This document shows, in pieces, positions 49,807 through 62,500 of a stretch of 62,500 nucleotides of DNA (its first letter is position 1; every line of letters starts with the position of its first letter). Made by a program: the position numbers and the translations under genes. Source of the stretch: Neocallimastix lanati (nom. inval.) (taxonomy: Eukaryota > Neocallimastigomycota > Neocallimastigomycetes > Neocallimastigales > Neocallimastigaceae); assembly GCA_016946835.1 (NCBI GenBank), contig JACVTC010000007.1, positions 2,017,501 to 2,080,000 of the forward strand, in the 5' to 3' direction. The notes under the pieces are model-generated. The model was not told the origin of the DNA, did no database searches, and saw only the letters and a list, made by a program, of their open reading frames with translations.

Positions 49807-51080
49807 TTATAAAGTATTGACATTGTCAAGGTATTGGCAAGCTTCTTGGACACGCTTAATCATAGTCTTTTCAGATTCACGAATCCAAGTACGTGGATCG
49901 TAGTACTTCTTGTTTGGCTTGTCTTCACCTTCTGGGTTACCAATTTGACTTTGAAGGTATCCCTTCTTGGCTTCATAGAAGTCATGAAGACCAATCCAGT
50001 AGGCCCATTGAGTATCAGTATCAATGTTCATCTTAACAACACCGTTGGAAAGAGCGGTCTTGATTTCTTGAACGGTAGAACCGGAACCACCGTGGAAGAC
50101 AAAGTTGACTGGCTTTTCTTCAGCACAACCGAGTTGCTTGCGAACGTATTCTTGGTGCTTACCAAGAATTTCTGGAGCAAGAACAACATTACCTGGCTTG
50201 TAGACACCGTGAACGTTACCGAAAGCAGCAGCAATGGTGAACATATCAGTAATTTCAGAGAAAGCCTTGTAAACATCCCAGATATCTTCTGGTTGAGTGT
50301 AAAGACTACTCTTTTCAGCGTGAGAGTTATCGACACCATCTTCTTCACCACCGGTAATACCGATTTCCATTTCTAAGAGTTGGTTCATCTTAGCCATACG
50401 CTTAAGATAACCACAGCAAATGCTAATGTTTTCTTCTTTTGGTTGTTCAGAAAGATCTAACATGTGAGAAGAGAAAAGTGGTTCACCTATTTTTTTATTT
50501 TATAAATATTTACAATTATTAATTCACCATTTCCTTTTATTCAAACAATTTTATTTTAATTTCTATTACTTTTCATATAATTTTATTCATAAATATTATT
50601 CTTTTTTTTTTCTACACTCTATTAGTGTTTATATTAATAATTATTCATAACTACATATTAAAAATTATAAAATAAACATTTACCATGAACAGCGAAATAT
50701 TCTTCATCAGCCTTAAGCATACCATCGAACCATGGAAGAAGCTTCTTGGCACAGTGATCAGAGTGAAGAACAACTGGAATACCGTAAGCCTTAGCGACTT
50801 GACGAACGTGAAGAGCACCAGCGACAGCACCAAGAATAGAAGCTTCTTGGTTGGCATTGGAGATACCCTTACCAGCGTAGAAAGCAGAACCACCATTGGA
50901 GAATTGAATGATGATTGGAGCCTTAATATCACGAGCAGCTTCTAAGACAGCGTTAACAGTAGATGAAGAGGTACAGTTAACAGCTGGGATAGCAAACTTA
51001 TGTTCCTTAGCGTACTTGAAAAGTTTTCTAAGGTTATCGCCAGTAACAACACCTGGTGGAACAATATCGAGAAGACCCAT
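49807..51080 (-). CDS. FBA1: Fructose-bisphosphate aldolase, class II (two exons)
   Basis: Cytosolic glycolytic/gluconeogenic enzyme cleaving fructose 1,6-bisphosphate to dihydroxyacetone phosphate and glyceraldehyde 3-phosphate, zinc-dependent. Exon 1 is 51080-50684 and exon 2 is 50486-49807. The 197-bp intron (50683-50487) has GTAAATG / AATAG borders and splits a Gly codon (His-Gly-Glu-Pro). The joined product has 358 residues, the usual fungal class II length. Landmarks are an N-terminal GVVTGDNL, the metal-binding LHSDHC near residue 110, a glycine-rich VFHGGSGS near 265, and NIDTDTQWA, which binds phosphate/substrate. The ATG at 51080 opens MGLLDIVPPG, the normal start. GC is well above the surroundings, with preferred C/G-ending codons, as expected for a highly expressed gene. 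Confidence 0.97.
50487..50683 (-). other. Aldolase intron
   Basis: Phase-1 GT-AG intron, almost pure A/T, between His-G and GT-Glu. Translation is continuous with the family only when it is removed. Confidence 0.93.
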
Positions 51081-53138
51081 TTTATTTTTTAAAATTTAAT
51101 AATTAAAATTTTATTAAAAGATTTGTGAAGAAATAAAAATTATTCGAAAATATTTCTTTTATATGACTTGAAAAAAAATTTTCACAATTCAATAATATTA
51201 TATTATTAATATATTTATTATATATTATTGAATTAAATATTATTAAAAAGATTGGTGGCTTTTATTCATATAATACTATACACATTAAATTTTACTATTC
51301 TAGACCTTATTGATGTTTTATTTATGATTGGTTTATATTATCAATATCTCATCAATATGATCCATCATATATTATATATATTCAATATGGTATATTCCAT
51401 CCAATAATATTTAATTTAATTAAATATTTAAAAATAATATAGTATATGGATTGTAATATAATACATAAAATTTTAAATATGATGATAATTATTATAATTA
51501 ATTTTAATATATAAAAAAAAATTTTTTTTCTGTTATTTTTTAAACATACTTTTATTAATAAATAATAATAATAATAATAATAGTAAAATAATAATAATAA
51601 TAATAATAGTAAAATAATAATTATTTTATAAAATTTTTGAAATAATATAGCGTTAATATATATTTTTTACCATTATTTTTACTTCAATTTATATAATTAT
51701 AGAAAAATTAAAATTCTTTATATTCTACTTTCATTTTTTATATTCTATTTTTATGAAGTTTATGAATAAAATATTAATACATTATGAATTTTTATTAAAT
51801 ATCATGAAAACTAATAAATAATACATATAATACATATAAATATAATTCTTTAATAGCATATTATTAAGATAATAAATAATAAACATGAATATTTCTTATT
51901 TTTTTTTTATTTTAGGAAAAAAAAATAATAAACAAAAATAAAAATATATTTAATATTTTATCTTTATTATTTATTATTTTATCCAAAACATCCAAATTTA
52001 ACAAAATTAAAGTTTTTCATATTTAGATCTATTAAATAAATAGAAGTTCTCCTCATTATTATAATAAAAATTCTCATGAAATTATAATTAATATATTAAA
52101 ACGTATACAATTATTGTATACATTTTTAATTATTTCTTAGATTTAATAAAACTACATAAAAGCATAAGAATATTTAATTTATAATCATATTATTTATCAT
52201 ATATCTACATCAATTTTTTTTGATTATTATTATAAAAATTATAAAAAATACTTGATATAATATTATAAATTTGAAATAAAAAAATTCATAATTATTTAAT
52301 TAAAAATAGTAATTATTTATAATATTTTTCTAATTTTTTTATATTATAAATATTATTATATATATTGTTATTTTTTCATTATTTATCATTTAAAAATAAT
52401 CTTTCATATTATAAGTTAAAGATTAATTTTAATATAAAATTTTCTCCTTTTAGATATCTTTTTTTTTTTTTTTTCCATTTACATAAATAAATTTCAAAGA
52501 ACTTAATATATCGATGAATATATTATAATATATACGATCTGATTGTAAAAATAAAAAATTTTAATTAAAACAAAAGTTGACATTTAATTATAATACAATA
52601 TTAAAATAATTTTTTAAAATTATTAAATCTATTAGAATTATATTTATAAAAAATATTAATAATTAATAATTATTATAAAAATAATATATATATTTCATAA
52701 TAATAATTATGTAAATTTCTTTTAATTAATAAGTATATTTTTTGAAATTTAATTAGCATATTTTTATTAAATATAAAAATAAACATAAAAAAAAAAAAAA
52801 AAAGCTACAAATAATATTTATATCTTATTTGTATATTTTTCATATTTGTAAAACTTTTAAATTTTATATAATATACATTTATTATATTATTCATTACTAA
52901 TGTATATATAAGTATATAATAAGTTTTATACATTAGATTTTATATTTATACTATTATTTAAATAATACATAAAAAAAAAAAACGTTTTTTTTTTTTTTTT
53001 TTTTTTGATTTTTCTAAATAAGTAAAAAACATATTTAATAAATTAAATTTTATATAAAATTTTAAATTTTTGTTTATATTTAATAATAGTAATAATAATA
53101 AATAAATAACTTAGATAAATTGTATAATTATAAAAATA

Positions 53139-53185
<47 letters not shown>

Positions 53186-53324
53186 TAAATGATTTTTTTA
53201 TATTATCAAATATTATAATTACATATATAGTATTTAATATCATTTGTTTTATAAAAAAAAAATAAAAATAATTTCCCATTCCTAAAATATATTTATTATT
53301 ATTAATTATTAATAATTAATATAT
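51081..53324. other. 2.2-kb AT-rich intergenic region
   Basis: Holds the aldolase upstream region (immediately right of 51080) and the 3' flank of the ARMH1-like gene. Short AAT repeats (51562-51620) and poly-A/T runs (52790, 52984-53005, 53145-53170) are visible. No gene or RNA is recognised. Confidence 0.6.
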
Positions 53325-53921
53325 TTATTCAGGAGGTTTAGCATTAACTACTGTAAAGTTTTCACCCACTATTCTTTCAACTAACTCTTTTTCTATTTAA
53401 AAATGTTAAAGTAAAAATAAAATAAAATAGATATAATAAAATAAATTTTAAAAATGTTACTAATTTAAAAAGTATACTAATATAATATTATTTATTATTT
53501 ACATGTAATTTATTTTAATATCATAATAAATAATTTCATAGATGATATCCATTAATCTAAATTATATAAATTAATTATTCAATACTATTAATATTACCTT
53601 TTTCTTTTGTTTTGTGGAAATTCATATTAAATGCATCTTGATATTTCTTAGATTCTTGTTCATCTGATAAAAGATCTACTGTTAATTCTTTCATACGATT
53701 ATTAACTTTAACATCATTTCTCTTCCTTAAAAATATATATATATAAATTATATAAATTATATTAATACTTCAAAAATATAATAAAAAAAAAAAAAAAGAT
53801 ACATAACAATTATGATTTAAATTTTGAATTTTACTTAAACTCAGAGAAATTATAATCAAAGTTTTCATAAGGTTTATCTTTAGTGTAATCGACAATTTTT
53901 CCACTCTATATATAAGTAAAT

Positions 53922-53961
<40 letters not shown>

Positions 53962-55141
53962 TAATAATAATAATAGTAATAAAAAAAATAAAAAAATAAA
54001 AAAAGAGTATAAAATTATTAAATTATCATTTACATTTGAAATAAAATAAATTAATATTATTATAATTATATTATTATTATTTTATCATATTATTATTATA
54101 TTTTTATTATATCTGTAACACTAACCGAAAGAATTGAATGTATTTGGACTTGTTCAGGAGGAATATATATTTTTGTATTACTGATAGCTTTTTTCTTCTA
54201 TTATATTATAGTATAATTTAACATTTATATATGTATATATATTTATTAAATAATATATTACATTTAATGATTTTTCTCTATTATTAATGATCATAATAGT
54301 TTAATATTGAATAAAATTAATATTAAAAATTGTATATATTAATAACTATTTTCTTACAGTAATATCAACATCACTTTCATTTATCTCTTCATCCTCATTT
54401 GAGCTTGATTCAGTAAATTCACTTTCACTTTCATTATCCAATTTAGTATCTTTACTATTTTTGTTTTTACTTTTTTCATCATCAATATCCGGAGATTCTT
54501 GATCTTCAATTTCATCATCCTCACTGCTTCATTATTAATGAATATATAATTCAATCATTTGGAATTTATTAAATTAAATGTGTATAAACATAAATATTTA
54601 TTTAAAAATAATTTAAGTATTATTATTAAATATTGTAATATCATCATTATTTTTAATTAATGTAACATTATTTACTCTTCATAATTATCTTCTACTATTT
54701 TATTCATTAGCTCATTAGATTTATTTTTATCATTTTCATCATTGCTTTAAAAATAAGTTATATATAATTTAAATATATTTAAGTTTTTATTTTTTATTTA
54801 AATTAATAATAATTTTTATAATCAATTTATATATTATAAATATTTACAATGGGAATACTTCAGAACCTTTAATAATAGATGATTTTCTTCTAGATCTAGA
54901 GAATTTAAATTTTTAAAATAATTTTTCAATATTATTGTCATTTATACTTTTTTATTATTATAATAAATATTTATGATATGATATAAACTTAAGTGGGAAA
55001 AAATTACTTTATCGAATCATTACGTGAAGTATGACCAATAACAATTTTGTTTTTTTTTAAAAATATTATCTGATCTTTATTTATTTCTCTATAGAAAGTG
55101 TCTGGTCGATGCTAGTTTATTTTTAATAAACAACGATCAAT

Positions 55142-55172
<31 letters not shown>

Positions 55173-58100
55173 CATTTCACAACTAATAATAATTAATATA
55201 TTAATTAAATTATAAGGAATTCGCTATTTACATCAATTAAGTCTATAAAATTCTTTCCTATTTTATTCTGTAATTCTAATTTAACCTTCGGGAATTTTTC
55301 TAATAAATACTTTAGATTTATATAATAATAATTAATTTATCATTATGAAATCAATTAAATTATAATTTTTAATTATTATTAATATTATATATACTATTAA
55401 TGTTTGTGCAGCATTTTTCTGGCTTTCCGGATGAGTAATGTTTGCAATTACACACAATAATCCACTAATGACTTGATTATTTATCATCTTCTCTGCTAAT
55501 ATATCTGACTGAACTGCTATTACACTAAAATAATCAAAATAAAATTATATAATATTATAATATCATCATTAATTTAATTATTACTATTATCTTATTATAT
55601 TATATAATTAAAGTCATTTATCATTTAAAGTAATATATGTACCCTAATAATTTCGATGCATAGGATTGTTGAATATTTATATGAAGCGTAGTATCCATAC
55701 TTCCTTTAGAATTTATTAAAGAAGGATTAGAATCATCACTTTCTTGATTATCTACTGATTCATCTTTCCATTTCTTTTCTGTATCATCTTCATATTTTAA
55801 AATAAAATAATATAAATTGAAATTAAAATTTTAATACAATAATTTAAAATATATTTTCATATATATTAAATAATCTATTTATTATCTAAATACTATTATT
55901 TCGTTTTTATTTATTTAAAGTATTGATAATATTAATAAATACCATTGTTATCATCAATTGTATCAGTAATTATCTTCAATATTTCACATAAATATTTTAT
56001 AATTACGTCTTGTAAGTTTGGTTTTTTCATCAATTCAAGTAATATTTCATAGCCTTATACAATAATATATATTAATAAAATTTGTATAAATTAAAATTTA
56101 ATATATATTATTAATATATATATAAATTGAAATGTAATATATAATGTTAATAATAATATATAAATTGAAATATAATATATATTGTTAATATTTATATATA
56201 AATTGAAATTTAAATATATATTGTTAAAATTTATATAAATTGATAATTAATATTACTAATTAATTTTTTTTTTTTTTTTTTTTTTTCTTTTTACCTTCAT
56301 ATTGAATTTGAATATATTTGCTTTTTAATAAAGATGATACAGCTTCAACAATTGATGGATGAATAACAGGGATAGAAGGCTATTAAATTTAATTAAAACA
56401 TATGTTTAATACATATAATATAAATAATATAAAAGAAAAAATTATCAATAAATTTAATATATTACCAATAACATTCTTAATGCTTGACTGCTCATTTGTT
56501 GTGATGATACAGTAACAGTTGGTGAAATTAAAATTGACATTAATGATTTATATACTTGAATTAAATATTTGGGATTTCCCTATTTCAATATAGTAATATT
56601 AATAATTTTTTTTTTTAAATATTTTTATTAATTAATCTTTAATATTATATATAAATCTATATATGGTTTCTTCCATACCACTCCAAGTTGGTATAATAAA
56701 TTTTTTGCATAATCTTGGGTAACTTCTGATTTTGATCTAGCAAGACAATCAGCAATAGCTCTTACACCTTATTATTGAAATAATGTAAATAAAAATAAGA
56801 ATAATAAATTAATGAATATATTATTCTTTTTAAATTAAACTAAAAGTTGATATTTTAATACACTTTTATTCAATATTCAATATATATATACTAATTACCA
56901 TAACTTTCACAAATAAATTCTTTATATTGTCTTCCAGAGTTTGCAATATGACCAAGTATTTTTAATACTTCTGTTTTTTCTTCCTATCATTATATGAAAT
57001 TATATAGATAATTTACAAATTATTTTATATGATAAATTTAAAAGTAATTTAAAATATTTATTAAAAAATAAAATTTAATACAATATTATATAAATCTATA
57101 TATATATATATTATTAAACTTATTACTTCTTTAACTTGTGAAATACATAATATTTCAAGAGCTGTTAATACTCCACCAATTTCTAAAAATTCTGTTAAAA
57201 ATCGATGCCCACTTGTTGCTGAAATAAAAATATCAATTGCTTGAAGTAATAATAAGATATCATTTCCTAATAAATATCTAATGATTTCATATAATATAAG
57301 AATTATAAAATAATAATTGTGAAAATATTAATGACTAATTATTAATATAATTATATATTATTTAAAAATCATTTCCATATTAAATAATTTGTAGTATATA
57401 TATTATTCAATAATATCTGAAATATATCATATAATATATATATATAAATAGTGTAAATACATATATATATAAACTAATTGTTAACATGAATATTCTAATA
57501 TTTTACGTTAATCTTAACCACGCAGTTAATCTTGTTAAAAATAAACTAGCTCCATAAAATAATTCTCTTTCAAGTTGAGGTCCTGTTTTATTTTTATTAT
57601 TTTTAATGAAATCCTTCAATATTCTTTGTCTAACTGTTCTATTTCCCTTTTTAACATATATTACATTGTTATATAGTTTTAAGTAGCAGATAAATATTAA
57701 TAATCTTCATTTCATTATTTTTCATATTATAAATTCAGATTATATTATTTATTTTAATAATATAATTATTATTTATACAATTAAATATTTTATACTTTAT
57801 CCCAAGTACGAGAAAGTTTTAAAAAATAATATGTTTGATTTGATTTACTTCCTGTAATATTTTGTTTAATTGGTGGTAATGATTCAACATTTTTATTTGA
57901 AAATGAATATTTCTTCAAATATGAACCATTAATTTTAGAATCAACATTATTTTGCTGCTTCTTATTAGGTGTTCTATTTTCTAAAAAGTTTTAACAATGA
58001 AAAAATAATACTAATTAATATTTAAATATAATTCTTTTAATTATTATATTTTATCCTATTATAAAAAAAATAAAAAAAAAAATAAAAAAAAAAATAAAAA

Positions 58101-58195
58101 AAAAAAGCTTTTATTAACAAAATACGTAATCCATATAAATAATTTAATACATATTGTGTATTAATACCTTTGGATTTTGTTTTATTTTTTATCAT
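53325..58195 (-). CDS. Armadillo-like helical protein, ARMH1-like (20 exons)
   Basis: I assembled 20 exons by GT-AG borders and continuous phase. Exons: 58195-58168, 57980-57796, 57646-57507, 57277-57127, 56983-56899, 56767-56679, 56579-56466, 56379-56295, 56053-55943, 55787-55643, 55524-55395, 55309-55232, 55111-55008, 54895-54848, 54744-54676, 54526-54358, 54197-54126, 53905-53835, 53725-53598, 53392-53325. The total is 2070 nt, 689 aa plus stop, with every junction in phase. Residues about 75-430 are helical armadillo-like repeats (ELFYGASLFLTRLTAWLRLTYLLGN, then GHRFLTEFLEIGGVLTALEIL in separate helices). This region resembles my recollection of the ARMH1 family. The C-terminal third is acidic and Ser/Lys-rich (about 510-600), then ends KPPE. 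Introns are 85-241 bp and very AT-rich. Function is uncertain; a link to cilia or flagella is only suggestive. Some borders (exons 10, 13-16) are less sure. Confidence 0.75.
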
Positions 58196-59977
58196 TCTTT
58201 AATCTATTTAATTATATTTTTTTTTAATTATTAAAAAGTTCTATTATAACTAATTAATATTATTTCTTTAAATTACTTGTTTAATAATAAATTTTCAATA
58301 TTTCTATGTAATATTATATCATCTTTTTTATATAACTTGTTTATTTCTTATTATATTTAATATTAGAATAAATGAGTTTTTCACAAAGTTGTTTAATATA
58401 TTTTTTTTTTAATAATTCAATTATAAACAAATTTTAATTTTTATATATTTTAAACTTTTTAATTTAATTAAAATTTTAAATATTTTATATTAAGTAAATT
58501 TTTTTATTTGAAATTCAATTATAACTTCACATATATTTTTTTAGAATTGAATTTTTTTAAAAAATTGTTTATTTCAAAAAAATATACAATAATTTATTTA
58601 AACAGCTATAAGTAATATTAAATATTAATAATAAAAAAGTATTCAAATATATAATATTGTTAATATAATTATAAATTATCATTATTGATATATATTATTA
58701 AATGATTATTAGTTTATTATTAAATATTTTTCATATATTGTTTGTTAATATTTTGAAAATCATTTTTGTGTATTTATTCTTGGTAATTTTGATGTACAGA
58801 TTTCTTTTTTTCAATAAATTTTCCAAAAAAAAAAAAAAAAAAAAAATATATTTATATATATATATTCATTTAAATATATTAAAATTAAACTATTGTATAT
58901 TAACTTTACCATCTAATTTTTTGATTATTAGTTTATATGTTGCACAATTAATTTACTTATTTCATTTAATTCTAACCTTTAATGAAACAATAATCTAACC
59001 TATAAACAAAAATTAACTTTTTTTAATACATTATTTTAAAAGTATGTAATTTTTTTTATTTTTTAATAAAAATTATTTTTGCTTAATCATAATTATACAA
59101 TAAATTATGTATAAATATAAATATTATATTTAGTTTTATTAGTTACGTAGTTATTCAATTTTTTATTTTTAAAAGTACTAACCACTATTTTAATTTTTAT
59201 ACATAAAAATATTGCTCTCTTTGGTATGAAACTTAAATAATAAATTGGAATATATATTTTATTAATATTTAGTTATTTTTTAACAGCTTCAATTATTTTT
59301 AATTAAAAATATAATATAAAAAAAAATAAAAAAAAAAATTAGGTTAATTTTTAATTTACTAATAATGAAAAAAAAAGATATTGAATAATATGGATTTTAT
59401 TCCGTTTATTATAACAATATAAAATTTTAATCTGCATAAAAAGACATGGTAAATTTTGAAATTTATTTTTTTAATTATTAGAATACTTTTTATTAATAAT
59501 TAATTTTTATATCAAGTAAAACTACAATAATAAATATAATAATAAAAATAATAATAATAATAATATTGTAATAATAAAAATAGAAAAAAAATTATGGTTT
59601 ATAAGGCATAATTTTTTTTTAAAACCATTGACCTAATTATAATGAAATGGTAAATCTAATTTATGAAAATAACAATAAAAAAAAAAATTACTAATAAGTC
59701 TGAAAAAATAAATTAATAATATTATTAATATTATTATTAGTATTAAATAAATAGAATTTGTCATATATATTAATTTAATCAATATATATAATATATTATT
59801 AACTCAATTATATAAATAAAATATTAATAATAGTAAAAACCAATCTAATTAATTGAAAATATTATATTGTATAATATATTGCTTTATAAAGAAATAAATC
59901 ATTTATTTATATTAAAAGTAATTCTATTCCATTATTAAAAAAAAAAAAAAATAAATTAAAAAAGAAAAAACTTAACT

Positions 59978-60014
<37 letters not shown>

Positions 60015-60568
60015 ATCAAAAATTAATAAAAATTTGGGTGAAGGATTAAATAAAAGGCTATGGATAATTAAGGATTGTTAATTGAAATAAGAAATAAAGT
60101 ATAAAAAATTTCAATAATAATTTATCATTTATTATATATTTTCAATATATTGTAATAATTTAAAAATTTTGTAATTTAAATTTTAAATTATTAAAAAAAT
60201 TTATTTAAGAAATTTAAAATCAAAATTTTTGTTTGTATTTTATTTTATTTTATTTTTTTTTTAAAAAACAATTAAAAAATTAAAACAAAATAAATATTTT
60301 CAATAATATATATTTAATTAAAATAATTAAAATATTTTTATAAACAATTTTCTTCAATAATACTAAAATAAAGTATAATTAAAGGAAATTCAAAATTAAA
60401 TTTATTTTTAAATTTTCTATATAAATTTATACAATTAAAGTATAAAAATAGAGATAAAATATTAAAATTATAAAAATTAATAAATTAATTCAAATTACAG
60501 TAATAATAAAGAACAAAGAAAAGAAAGAAAAACACTTAAAAATTTATTTTCAATTATAAAAATTTAAA
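58196..60568. other. 2.4-kb divergent intergenic region
   Basis: Lies between two divergently transcribed genes, so it must hold both promoters. Extremely AT-rich with poly-T (59980-60010) and poly-A runs. No coding signal; the small open frame at 58702-58998 is low-complexity. No clear TATA or factor site can be singled out. Confidence 0.6.
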
Positions 60569-62500
60569 ATGTTTTTTAAGAAAAAGGAATATCCGGTACC
60601 AGAAACACCAAAACCTTCACCATATCCAAAAGCAAATTTTTTTTCAAAAATAACATATTCATGGGAAAATCCAATTTTTTCGGTTGGTTATAAAAGACCA
60701 TTAGAAAAAAATGATTTGTTTTTGTTACCTCCAAAACTTAAAGAAGATTATAATGAAGAAAGATTTTATTATCATTGGGATAAAGAAGTTGCTAAAAAAG
60801 GTGAAGCCAGTGTATTTAAAGCTTTAGTAAAAGTTTTTGGACCAAAATGGATTCCAGCTGGTATTTTTAAGTTATTATCAGATATATGTAACCTTGTTTC
60901 ACCAGTTGTTTTAGAATTATTATTGGATCATTTAGATAATAAAAAAGAGAGAGATGAAGAATCCTATAAGGGTTGGATTTATATTGCAATAATATTTGTT
61001 CTTCAAATATTAGCAACTTTATTTATTAATTGTTATTTTAAAAATACTATGGAAGTTGGTTTATCTGTAAGAGCAACTGTTATTGGTATTATATATAGAA
61101 AGACATTAAAACTTTCAAATAAAGCAAAACAGACTATTGGGGATGGTCAAATTATTAATCTTGTTTCTACTGATTCAGCTAGACTTCAACGTCTCTTAGG
61201 AAATTTGCATTATTTATGGAGTGGACCTTTCCAATTAATTGTTATTCTTGTTCTTCTTATTCGTTCTTTAGGTGTTTGGTCTTTAATTGGTTTTACTATA
61301 TTCCTTGTTGTTATTCCACTTCAAGGTTATATTATGAAGTTATTGGCTAAATTAAGAAAACAAACAGCAATATTAACGGATCAACGTGTTAAAAGAACTC
61401 AAGAAATTATTGGAAGTATGAGAGTTATTAAATTTTTTGGTTGGGAAAGTAGTTTCCTTTCTATTTTGAAAGATCTTCGTAAAAAGGAATTAAAACGTAC
61501 AAAAAGAAGTACTATATTAGGTGCTGAGACTTCAGCTATATTTAATGTAATTCCTTTCTTTTCATGCGCTTTAACCTTTATTGCCTATTCAGCAGCTGGT
61601 CATCGTTTAACTGCTGCAAAAGTATTCTCTTCACTTGCTTTCTTTAATATGTTACGTTTTCCATTAGCTATTTTACCAAATACTTTTAGTCAACTTACTG
61701 ATGCTATAGTAGCAATGAAGCGTTTAACAAATCTTCTAAATGCAAAAGAATTAGAAAATTTACCAGAAATTGATCCTTATTCAGAATATGCTATTTCTAT
61801 TCAAGATGGTCAATTTAATTGGGAAAGTGTAAAAAATGTGGATAACGATAAGAATAAAAAGAATGGTAATGATAAATCAAAAATTAATGAAAATAATAAG
61901 AATATAAAAAGTAGTGAAAACAGTTCAGCAACATTAATTAATTATAAAACAACAAATGATATCACTGAAGCTGAACTTAATATAAATGTTGAAAGAAAAG
62001 ATAATATTGAAGAAGATGAAAAATCTGTGGAATCCTTTAGATTGAATGATATTAATATTCAAATTAAAAGAAATTCGTTGACTGCAATTGTTGGAGCTGT
62101 TGGTAGTGGTAAATCATCATTAATCAATTCAATTATTGGTGAAATGAAACGTGAAGGCGGTAAGATTACTCTTGGTGGTACTATTAGTTATTGTTCCCAA
62201 CAAGCATGGATTCAAAATGCTACTGTAAGGGATAATATTTTATTTGGAAAGGAATATAAAGAAGAACTTTATAATAAAGTTATTGAACTCTGTTCACTTT
62301 CACATGATCTAGAAATTTTCCCAGATGGAGATATGACTGAAATTGGTGAACGTGGTATTAATTTATCTGGTGGTCAAAAACAAAGAATTAATTTAGCTAG
62401 GGCTGTATACTTTAACAGTGATATTATCCTTATGGATGATCCATTATCTGCTGTTGATGCTCATGTCAGTCGTGCCTTATTTGATAATTGTATACTTGGA
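60569..62500 (+). CDS. ABC transporter, subfamily C (MRP type), 5' part
   Basis: ATP-driven membrane exporter (family substrates include glutathione conjugates, organic anions and drugs). The start is ATG 60569 (MFFKKKEYPVPETP), and 644 codons are open to the window edge without introns. No TMD0: a short cytosolic N-terminus (FFSKITYSWENPIF, typical of ABCC) leads to TMD1 with helices near residues 95-120, 135-157, 210-255 and 325-360. NBD1 has Walker A GAVGSGKSS (509-517), Q-loop (CSQQAWIQNATVRDNILFG), signature LSGGQKQR (from 599) and Walker B IILMDD followed by D-loop SAVDAH. A charged Asn/Lys-rich insert (about 420-480) lies between TMD1 and NBD1. TMD2 and NBD2 should lie beyond the window. 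It resembles short MRPs (MRP4/5-like); the substrate cannot be told. Confidence 0.95.
   Translation, partial: MFFKKKEYPVPETPKPSPYPKANFFSKITYSWENPIFSVGYKRPLEKNDLFLLPPKLKEDYNEERFYYHWDKEVAKKGEASVFKALVKVFGPKWIPAGIFKLLSDICNLVSPVVLELLLDHLDNKKERDEESYKGWIYIAIIFVLQILATLFINCYFKNTMEVGLSVRATVIGIIYRKTLKLSNKAKQTIGDGQIINLVSTDSARLQRLLGNLHYLWSGPFQLIVILVLLIRSLGVWSLIGFTIFLVVIPLQGYIMKLLAKLRKQTAILTDQRVKRTQEIIGSMRVIKFFGWESSFLSILKDLRKKELKRTKRSTILGAETSAIFNVIPFFSCALTFIAYSAAGHRLTAAKVFSSLAFFNMLRFPLAILPNTFSQLTDAIVAMKRLTNLLNAKELENLPEIDPYSEYAISIQDGQFNWESVKNVDNDKNKKNGNDKSKINENNKNIKSSENSSATLINYKTTNDITEAELNINVERKDNIEEDEKSVESFRLNDINIQIKRNSLTAIVGAVGSGKSSLINSIIGEMKREGGKITLGGTISYCSQQAWIQNATVRDNILFGKEYKEELYNKVIELCSLSHDLEIFPDGDMTEIGERGINLSGGQKQRINLARAVYFNSDIILMDDPLSAVDAHVSRALFDNCILG

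Noticed and set aside
49834-50945. Plus-strand ORFs across the aldolase gene
   Set aside because: Antisense shadows of a well-conserved enzyme with codon bias.
55232-55240. End of the ARMH1-like gene at an in-frame TAA after exon 12
   Set aside because: A GTAAATAG donor at the same place and phase-consistent exons 13-20 support one longer gene. RNA evidence would decide.
58702-58998. 98-aa ORF in the divergent intergenic region
   Set aside because: Low-complexity Ile/Phe/Lys composition through a poly-A run, no homology I recognise; splice and codon pattern unlike the genes nearby.

Overview
The window is eukaryotic and extremely AT-rich, with long homopolymers, AT microsatellites and short AT-rich GT-AG introns. 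Host genes are confined to the last 13 kb: a fungal-type class II fructose-bisphosphate aldolase, a 20-exon armadillo-like gene resembling ARMH1 (a family I associate with ciliated or flagellated organisms), and the 5' part of an ABCC/MRP transporter. A flagellated, very AT-rich fungus such as an anaerobic gut fungus (Neocallimastigomycota) fits best. That is an inference; no marker gene here proves it.

Positions 1-38.6 kb are a nest of Ty3/gypsy LTR retrotransposons. Junctions and target-site duplications (TSDs) let the order be read. Element C (minus strand) was hit by D (plus, running off the left edge). A1 then landed a few bases inside the end of D's 3' LTR. A chromodomain element B (minus) landed in A1's gag (TSD AGTAT), and A2 (plus, apparently intact) landed in B's LTR. 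E (plus) lies separately at 31579-38588 in or beside C's leader. A and E are related. They share an 18-nt primer-binding site, a conserved leader RNA block with compensatory changes, and a -1 frameshift signal (UUUAAAC, 8-nt spacer, possible H-type pseudoknot) between gag and pol. B instead looks self-primed, with an 11-nt complementarity between the sequence after its 5' LTR and a site about 45 nt below its TATA box.

Positions 39.1-49.3 kb hold a MITE-like element (TIRs, 9-bp TSD) and a second nest, made of non-LTR (LINE) elements. LINE-1 (39.76-42.99 kb) keeps its 5' UTR and a broken endonuclease/RT ORF. A stack of 5'-truncated minus-strand LINEs (LINE-8 containing LINE-6, which contains LINE-7, LINE-3 and LINE-5) is resolved by poly(A) tails and 12-13-bp TSDs. 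An oppositely oriented LINE 5'-end fragment (LINE-2) sits inside LINE-3. Its 5' UTR is nearly identical to that of LINE-1 although the ORFs are strongly diverged.

Positions 49.8-62.5 kb hold the host genes: aldolase (minus, one intron), ARMH1-like gene (minus) and ABCC transporter (plus, truncated by the window edge), separated by AT-rich spacers. These genes are not obviously connected functionally. The aldolase has clearly richer GC at codon third positions, as expected for a highly expressed glycolytic gene.
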